Assembly (NCBI GenBank): GCA_021800315.1
Contig: JAJYZD010000129.1
Span: 1-10,037 of the forward strand
Length of the DNA stretch: 10,037 nucleotides
Origin: Bacillota bacterium
GTDB lineage: Bacteria; Bacillota; Desulfotomaculia; Desulfotomaculales; JAJYZD01
Direction of reading: 5' to 3'
Part shown: positions 6,106 to 10,037 of the stretch, piece by piece
How the letters are laid out: each line of letters begins with the position of its first letter
Position numbering within the stretch: the first letter of the stretch is position 1
The notes under the pieces: model-generated
The model's input: the letters and a program-made list of their open reading frames with translations, nothing else
What the model was told of the DNA's origin: nothing
Database searches by the model: none
Position numbers and translations under genes: made by a program

Positions 6106-6315
6106 TCACGGGAAGAATTCGGTGGGCGGATTCTGGCAAAAGGCCCGGATGCATTTTCCTTTCGAAGCCCGGAACAGGTCCTTGAACAGACGGTCGAAGG
6201 CGTCCTTTTCCAGACACAGGAAACCCTGCATGTTGCTCAGGGAGCCGTTGACGAACAGGTTGAAGTAGATGTGGTGGGGTGTTTCCCTGACGATAATAAG
6301 TCTGTACTCGTTCAT
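6106..6315 (-). CDS. Unrecognised 69-aa protein
   Basis: The frame is open from 6345, but the ATG at 6315 is the better start because GGAGGAGG lies five bases before it; the upstream ATG has no site. The protein reads as a small alpha/beta fold: two strands (YRLIIVRETPHHIYFNLFVNG), a loop, then a helix (EKDAFDRLFKDLFRASKGK), with cysteines at FLCLEK, KCIRAFC. It has no signal peptide or membrane segment. I do not recognise the family. It lies between the 64-aa membrane protein and spoIVA on the opposite strand. Confidence 0.7.
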   Translation of the reverse strand: MNEYRLIIVRETPHHIYFNLFVNGSLSNMQGFLCLEKDAFDRLFKDLFRASKGKCIRAFCQNPPTEFFP

Positions 6316-6394
6316 CGGTGCCTCCTCCTCTTGTAAGAATTCCATGACTCAATATATTTTTCCTGCCGGCGTCGTGTCTTCGTTTGCTACTGAG

Positions 6395-6422
6395 CCCCCG
6401 GGAAGTTTCCGGGGGTTTTTTC
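6395..6422 (+). terminator. Rho-independent terminator
   Basis: Arms CCCCCGG (6395-6401) and CCGGGGG (6409-6415) form a 7-bp GC-only stem around a short loop that can close further by A-T pairs, followed directly by six T. It works on the plus strand. It would end transcripts reading through from the transglycosylase / 64-aa genes and isolate spoIVA, whose candidate promoter follows within 20 bases. Confidence 0.85.
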
Positions 6423-6432
6423 TTTTGGCCGG

Positions 6433-6461
6433 TAATATCGGCAACAGGCCGTCCATATATA
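6433..6461 (+). promoter_or_regulatory. Candidate sigma-E sporulation promoter for spoIVA
   Basis: TAATATC (6433-6439), a 14-base spacer, and CATATATA (6454-6461). The sigma-E consensus in Bacillus has an ATATT-type -35 and a CATACAAT-type -10 with about 14 bases between; this site keeps ATAT, CATA and the spacing but differs at several -10 positions. spoIVA is transcribed by sigma-E in the mother cell in known spore formers, which raises the prior. The AT-rich patch stands out from GC-rich surroundings. The leader would be about 125 nt. Confidence 0.45.
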
Positions 6462-6594
6462 TGTATTGTCAATCAAGGCTCGTATCAGTCAGGTACAACC
6501 CGGCGGGACCGGGAGACGGGCCCGCCAGGCTTACCTGCCCGGCGGTGTGGGATCGGGGCCCGGGCAACACCATGCTATTGGAGGGGTGATTTTT

Positions 6595-8073
6595 TTGGAA
6601 AGGCTGGACATCTTCCGGGACATCGCCGAGCGCACCGGCGGGGACATTTACATCGGTGTGGTGGGGGGAGTGCGCACCGGTAAGTCGGTCTTTATCAAAC
6701 GGTTCATGGACCTCCTCGTTCTGCCCAACATCAAGAACGTCTATGACCGGGAGAGGGCCAAGGATGAACTGCCCCAGAGCGGGACGGGCCGCACGGTGAT
6801 GACCACCGAGCCCAAGTTCATTCCCAACGAGGCGGTGGAAGTCGCCATTACCCCCAGCCTGAAGGTGAAGGTAAGGCTGGTGGATTGCGTCGGGTACCGC
6901 GTGGACGGGGCGCTGGGCTACGACGACGAGGACGGGCCGCGCCTGGTTTCCACGCCCTGGTACGAGGAGCCCATTCCCTTCCAGGAAGCGGCGGAAATCG
7001 GTACGCGCAAGGTGATTTCCGAGCACTCGACCATCGGCATCGTGGTCACGACCGACGGTACGATTACCGACATTGCGCGGGAAGGTTACGTGGACGCCGA
7101 GGAACGCATCATCGGCGAACTGAAGGAAATCAACCGCCCCTTCCTGATCGTCCTGAACTCCGCCCGGGCCGGCGACCCCCAAACCATGCAACTGGCGGAG
7201 GAACTGGCCGGGAAGTATGACGTTCCGGTACTGCCGGTCAACTGCCTGGAAATGGGCCAGGAGGACATACTTAAAATCCTGGAGCAGGTGCTGTACGAGT
7301 TTCCCGTCAACGAGGTCAACATCGCCCTGCCCGCCTGGGTGGAGGAACTGGAAGCCGGGCACTGGCTGCGTGAGAAGTTGGAAGGGGCGGTACGCGAAGC
7401 GGTGGGCCAGGTGCGCCGCCTGCGGGACGTGGGGGGAGCCGCGGAGCAACTGGGCACCGGCGAGTTTGTTCAGGATGTTTTCGTTCGCAAGCTCGACGCT
7501 GGTACCGGCCTGGTTTCCATGGAGATCACGGCTGCTTCCGGGTTGTTCTACCGGGTGCTCAGCGAGGAAACGAGCTTTACCGTCGACAGTGAGAGCCAGC
7601 TCCTGCGCCTGATGAAGGACCTCAGCCAGGCCAAGCGGGAATACGACAAGGTGGCCGGCGCCCTGGCCGAAGTGCGGGAAACCGGTTACGGGGTGGTAAC
7701 GCCCCGCTTGAACGAAATGAACCTGGAAGAACCGGAGCTGATCCGCCAGGGCAACCGTTTCGGGGTGAAATTGAAGGCTTCGGCTCCCTCCCTGCACATT
7801 ATCCGGGCGGATATCACCACCGAGATTACACCGATCATCGGCACGGAGAAGCAGTGCGAGGAACTGGTCCGCTACATGCTGAACGAATTCGAGGAGAACC
7901 CGAACAAGATCTGGGATTCGGAAATATTCGGCAAGTCCCTGCACGATCTGGTGCGGGAGGGCATCCAGAACAAACTGCACCGCATGCCGGAAAACGCGCA
8001 GGTTAAACTGCAGGAAACCCTGACTCGCATTGTCAACGACGGCAGCGGCGGCCTGATCTGCATCATAATCTGA
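6595..8073 (+). CDS. spoIVA: Stage IV sporulation protein A (spore coat basement ATPase)
   Basis: SpoIVA polymerises on the outer forespore membrane using ATP and forms the platform for the spore coat; it is anchored through SpoVM. The start is TTG 6595, set by GGAGGGG eight bases before it, giving 492 aa, the usual size; the ATG at 6466 would add residues unlike the family. Seen directly: MERLDIFRDIAERTGG, the P-loop GVVGGVRTGKS (21-31, Lys30), the TVMTTEP segment with Thr70/Thr71 (sensor threonines in the Bacillus protein), and Walker B LVDCVG with Asp97. The middle domain follows, and the C-terminus ends GGLICIII, the hydrophobic tail region needed for localisation in the model protein. 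No lesion is seen, so the host should be able to form spores. Two terminators follow. Confidence 0.97.
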   Translation: MERLDIFRDIAERTGGDIYIGVVGGVRTGKSVFIKRFMDLLVLPNIKNVYDRERAKDELPQSGTGRTVMTTEPKFIPNEAVEVAITPSLKVKVRLVDCVGYRVDGALGYDDEDGPRLVSTPWYEEPIPFQEAAEIGTRKVISEHSTIGIVVTTDGTITDIAREGYVDAEERIIGELKEINRPFLIVLNSARAGDPQTMQLAEELAGKYDVPVLPVNCLEMGQEDILKILEQVLYEFPVNEVNIALPAWVEELEAGHWLREKLEGAVREAVGQVRRLRDVGGAAEQLGTGEFVQDVFVRKLDAGTGLVSMEITAASGLFYRVLSEETSFTVDSESQLLRLMKDLSQAKREYDKVAGALAEVRETGYGVVTPRLNEMNLEEPELIRQGNRFGVKLKASAPSLHIIRADITTEITPIIGTEKQCEELVRYMLNEFEENPNKIWDSEIFGKSLHDLVREGIQNKLHRMPENAQVKLQETLTRIVNDGSGGLICIII

Positions 8074-8085
8074 GGCGGGGGAGAG

Positions 8086-8111
8086 GGACCGGCGGCAAAT
8101 CCGGTCCTTTT
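8086..8111 (+). terminator. Terminator after spoIVA (first of two)
   Basis: Arms GGACCGG (8086-8092) and CCGGTCC (8101-8107), an 8-base loop, then TTTT. It begins 13 bases after the spoIVA stop, so it is the primary end of that transcript. The T-run is short, so termination may be partial. Confidence 0.72.
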
Positions 8112-8136
8112 ACATCTTGCTATCTATGGGCTTTAT

Positions 8137-8168
8137 CAAAAGCATCGCCCGTGAGGGCGATGCTTTTG
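8137..8168. terminator. Bidirectional-type terminator after spoIVA (second of two)
   Basis: A perfect 14-bp inverted repeat, CAAAAGCATCGCCC (8137-8150) and its complement (8155-8168), around the tetraloop GTGA. The outer part of the stem is A on one side and T on the other, so either strand ends in a short U-run. It probably backs up the first terminator and separates spoIVA from the hom operon. Confidence 0.75.
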
Positions 8169-8232
8169 GTTCAGTTGCCGAGAAATGACCGTATTGCAAC
8201 TGGAATCTCCTCCAGCCCGGCATATATTTATC

Positions 8233-8246
8233 TTACACCAGTGTAA
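8233..8246. promoter_or_regulatory. Perfect palindrome, possible operator
   Basis: TTACAC-CA-GTGTAA is fully symmetric over 14 bases and sits in an AT-rich patch about 104 bases before the hom -35. Its form suits a dimeric repressor, but it is far upstream for direct repression of that promoter and I cannot match it to a named regulator. Confidence 0.3.
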
Positions 8247-8349
8247 CGATGCGGCCAAACTTGGATATTTTACGGAAGGTGGTTGGTATCCTTCCGGGGG
8301 GCAGGCGGTGCTTGGACGGCCTGCAGTCCTGCCCTTTTACTCCCGGTTC

Positions 8350-8378
8350 TTGCCCCGGCTGCCCCCCGGCGATATAAT
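8350..8378 (+). promoter_or_regulatory. Sigma-A promoter for the hom-thrC operon
   Basis: TTGCCC (8350-8355), a spacer of exactly 17 bases, and a perfect TATAAT (8373-8378). Transcription should start near 8385, leaving a leader of only about 44 nt before the hom ATG, too short for a T-box or similar riboswitch. This is the best vegetative promoter in the window. Confidence 0.72.
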
Positions 8379-8428
8379 GGTAGGGGCGGCTGGATGGAAA
8401 TGAGCGGGCATCGAAGGACGGTGGTTTT

Positions 8429-9724
8429 ATGTCCAGGCGGGAGATCAAAGTGGGAATGCTGGGGCTGGGCACGGTGGGACGGGGCGTTTGCCGTCTGCTG
8501 GCCGCCAACGGCCCGCTCCTTGATCAGCGCGCCGGGGCGGGTATCACGCTCAAAAAGGTGCTGGTGCGGGACTTGTCCCGCGACAGGGGTCTGGCGTTGC
8601 CGCCCGGTCTTTTAACCACCAATGCCGGGGATATTTTAAGCGACCCGGAGATCGAGATCGTCATCGAGGTAATGGGCGGCACCGGATCCGCCCTGGAGTA
8701 CGTGTTGAGCGCCCTGCGCTCCGGGCGGAGCGTGGTTACGGCCAACAAGGACATGGTTTCCACCCACGGCCGGGAACTCTTCGCAGCCGCGGCCGAAGGG
8801 GGATCTGATATCCTCTTCGAAGCCTCCGTGGCCGGGGGTATCCCCATTATCACACCCCTCAAGGAGAGCCTGGCGGCCAACCGCATTCTCTCCCTGCACG
8901 GCATCATCAACGGAACGACCAACTATATCCTGACGCGGATGACCAGGGAGGGGCTCGGTCTGGCCGAGGCCCTGCGGGAAGCGCGATCGGCCGGCTACGC
9001 CGAAGCGGATCCGGCCGCGGACGTGGAAGGTTTGGACGCGGCCCGCAAGCTGGCCATCCTGGCTTCCATAGCCTTCAACACCCGGATAGTGCCCCAGGAC
9101 GTAGCCGTGGAAGGAATCATGTCGGTGACCGCCGAAGATATTGCTTACGCCCGCGAATTCGGGTTTACGATCAAGCTCCTGGCCATCGCCCGGGAGACGG
9201 CCGGGGGCATCGACGTCAGGGTCCATCCGGCGTTTGTGCCGGACGGACATCCGCTCGCCGCGGTGAGCGGGGTTTTTAACGCTGTCTTTGTGGTCAGCGA
9301 TGCGGCCGGGGAATCCATGTTCTACGGGCGGGGGGCCGGGGAAATGCCCACGGCGAGCGCAGTGGTGGCCGATGTGATGGACGCCGTCCGCCATTTGTTG
9401 TACCGGGCTCCCGGCCTTTTCGGCTGCACCTGTTTCGAGAACAAGCCCTTGAAGCCGCCCGGCCTGGTGGAAAGCAGGTTTTACCTGCGCCTCAAGGTGG
9501 CCGACCGACCCGGTGTTCTGGCGGCCATAGCCCGGGTTTTCGGCGACAACGGGGTCAGTCTGGCCCAGGTGGTGCAAAAACAGGCCGGCGACCTGGCCGA
9601 ACTGGTGGTCATCAGCCACCGGGTCAGGGAAGCCTGGTTACGCCAGGCGCTGGTTGACATCGGCGGTCTGCCGGTGGTGCGCGAGGTTGCCAGCGTTATA
9701 CGGGTGGAGGGGGAGGATCACTAA
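8429..9724 (+). CDS. hom: Homoserine dehydrogenase with C-terminal ACT domain
   Basis: Converts aspartate semialdehyde to homoserine with NAD(P)H, the branch step toward threonine and methionine. The 431-aa length is that of the Gram-positive monofunctional type. The Rossmann motif GLGTVGRG is at 12-19. VTANKDMVSTHG (103-114) has the conserved Lys107, and GIINGTTNYILT is at 158-169. YAEADPAADVEGLDAARKL (190-208) holds the acidic substrate-binding residues and catalytic Lys207. A C-terminal ACT domain (about 351-427) contains KVADRPGVLAAIARVFGDNGVS, implying feedback control by threonine or another amino acid. The ATG follows AAGGACGG. The stop is directly abutted by the thrC GTG, so the two genes are an operon. 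Confidence 0.96.
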   Translation: MSRREIKVGMLGLGTVGRGVCRLLAANGPLLDQRAGAGITLKKVLVRDLSRDRGLALPPGLLTTNAGDILSDPEIEIVIEVMGGTGSALEYVLSALRSGRSVVTANKDMVSTHGRELFAAAAEGGSDILFEASVAGGIPIITPLKESLAANRILSLHGIINGTTNYILTRMTREGLGLAEALREARSAGYAEADPAADVEGLDAARKLAILASIAFNTRIVPQDVAVEGIMSVTAEDIAYAREFGFTIKLLAIARETAGGIDVRVHPAFVPDGHPLAAVSGVFNAVFVVSDAAGESMFYGRGAGEMPTASAVVADVMDAVRHLLYRAPGLFGCTCFENKPLKPPGLVESRFYLRLKVADRPGVLAAIARVFGDNGVSLAQVVQKQAGDLAELVVISHRVREAWLRQALVDIGGLPVVREVASVIRVEGEDH

Positions 9725-10037
9725 GTGGCCTGGCCGGGAGTTATCAAGGCCTATCGCAAATTCCTGCCGGTTGGCGACCTTACGCCGCCGCTCTCGCTCA
9801 ACGAGGGGAACACCCCGCTTATCAGGGCGGTTAACCTGGGAGACGTCGTACCGGTTGATTTGTTTTTTAAGTTCGAGGGGACCAATCCGACCGGTTCTTT
9901 CAAGGACCGAGGCATGGTGCTGGCGGTGGCCAAAGCCCTGGAGGAGGGCAGCAGGGCGGTGATGTGCGCCTCCACCGGCAACACCGCGGCCGCGGCGGCG
10001 GCATATGCGGCGCGGGCGGGGGTCACGTGCACGGTGC
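9725..10037 (+). CDS. thrC: Threonine synthase, N-terminal part (cut by window end)
   Basis: PLP enzyme that converts O-phosphohomoserine to threonine, the last step of the pathway. The frame starts at GTG 9725, immediately after the hom TAA, with GGAGGGGGAGG inside the end of hom as ribosome binding site. About 104 codons are present. Seen motifs: LNEGNTPLI (25-33), FFKFEGTNPTGSFKDRG (47-63) with Lys60 as the PLP Schiff-base lysine, and CASTGNTAAAAAAYAARAG, the phosphate-binding region. This is the short, TrpB-like class of threonine synthase common in Firmicutes. A homoserine kinase (thrB) would be expected downstream, outside the window. Confidence 0.95.
   Translation, partial: MAWPGVIKAYRKFLPVGDLTPPLSLNEGNTPLIRAVNLGDVVPVDLFFKFEGTNPTGSFKDRGMVLAVAKALEEGSRAVMCASTGNTAAAAAAYAARAGVTCTV

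Larger units (their letters stand above)
8074..8428. other. spoIVA-hom intergenic region
   Basis: Besides the two terminators and the hom promoter it holds a perfect palindrome TTACAC-CA-GTGTAA (8233-8246) and a hairpin CGGAAGG (8273-8279) with CCTTCCG (8290-8296), loop 10. Open frames crossing it lack ribosome binding sites and resemble no protein. There is no T-box signature (AGGGTGGNACCGCG), although the downstream genes make threonine. Confidence 0.5.

Noticed and set aside
6466..6594. N-terminal extension of SpoIVA from ATG 6466
   Set aside because: It lacks a ribosome binding site and family similarity; the TTG at 6595 has GGAGGGG and gives the family-standard 492 aa.
6469..7980. Long 503-aa minus-strand frame opposite spoIVA
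   Set aside because: It mirrors a clear spoIVA coding sequence in GC-rich DNA and resembles no protein; same for the 327-aa frame opposite hom and the 362-aa plus frame opposite tepA.
8385..8428. T-box or threonine riboswitch in front of hom-thrC
   Set aside because: The predicted leader is about 44 nt and has no AGGGTGGNACCGCG-like T-box sequence; GGTGGTTGGTATCC near 8279 is a chance partial likeness upstream of the promoter.
1..10037. CRISPR arrays, tRNA or rRNA genes, complete insertion sequences
   Set aside because: No regularly spaced repeats, cloverleaf-like segments, rRNA-like stretches or transposase frames with terminal inverted repeats were seen on either strand.

Overview
The window reads as a chromosomal segment of a GC-rich, endospore-forming Firmicute of the clostridial / Peptococcaceae type (Desulfotomaculum-, Pelotomaculum- or Desulforudis-like). 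The evidence is a full-length SpoIVA, a TepA-YlzJ pair, strong GGAGG-type ribosome binding sites with frequent TTG and GTG starts, and Gram-positive style terminators. The exact genus cannot be read from the sequence.

Region 1 (1-2470) is a decayed accessory stretch. It opens with the C-terminal end of a C39-like peptidase. A small serine recombinase follows whose 5' end is broken: the RVST catalytic motif lies in another frame and an in-frame TAA separates it from the rest. The short minus-strand gene that overlaps the recombinase tail resembles the N-terminal half of SEC-C/SWIM-type proteins but stops before any SEC-C metal motif. A minus-strand coiled-coil gene carries one frameshift and one in-frame TAG yet still has a good promoter. 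The two intergenic stretches here show no convincing gene.

Region 2 (2529-4786) is housekeeping. On the minus strand tepA (ClpP-like protease) overlaps ylzJ. Divergently, uppP (undecaprenyl-diphosphate phosphatase) overlaps a DUF503/YlxP gene and has its own extended -10 promoter.

Region 3 (4807-8168) centres on sporulation and the cell envelope: an unrecognised 102-aa minus-strand protein, a lytic transglycosylase, a 64-aa one-to-two-segment membrane protein, an unrecognised 69-aa minus-strand protein, a terminator, a candidate sigma-E promoter, and spoIVA, followed by two tandem hairpin terminators.

Region 4 (8169-10037) starts with an intergenic region holding a perfect palindrome and a hairpin. 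A near-consensus vegetative promoter then drives hom (homoserine dehydrogenase with C-terminal ACT domain) and thrC (threonine synthase, cut by the window end), a threonine biosynthesis operon.

I found no convincing undescribed multi-gene system. The most useful leads are the clustered gene decay at 1-2470, the apparent synteny break after ylzJ, and the three unrecognised small proteins between uppP and spoIVA.
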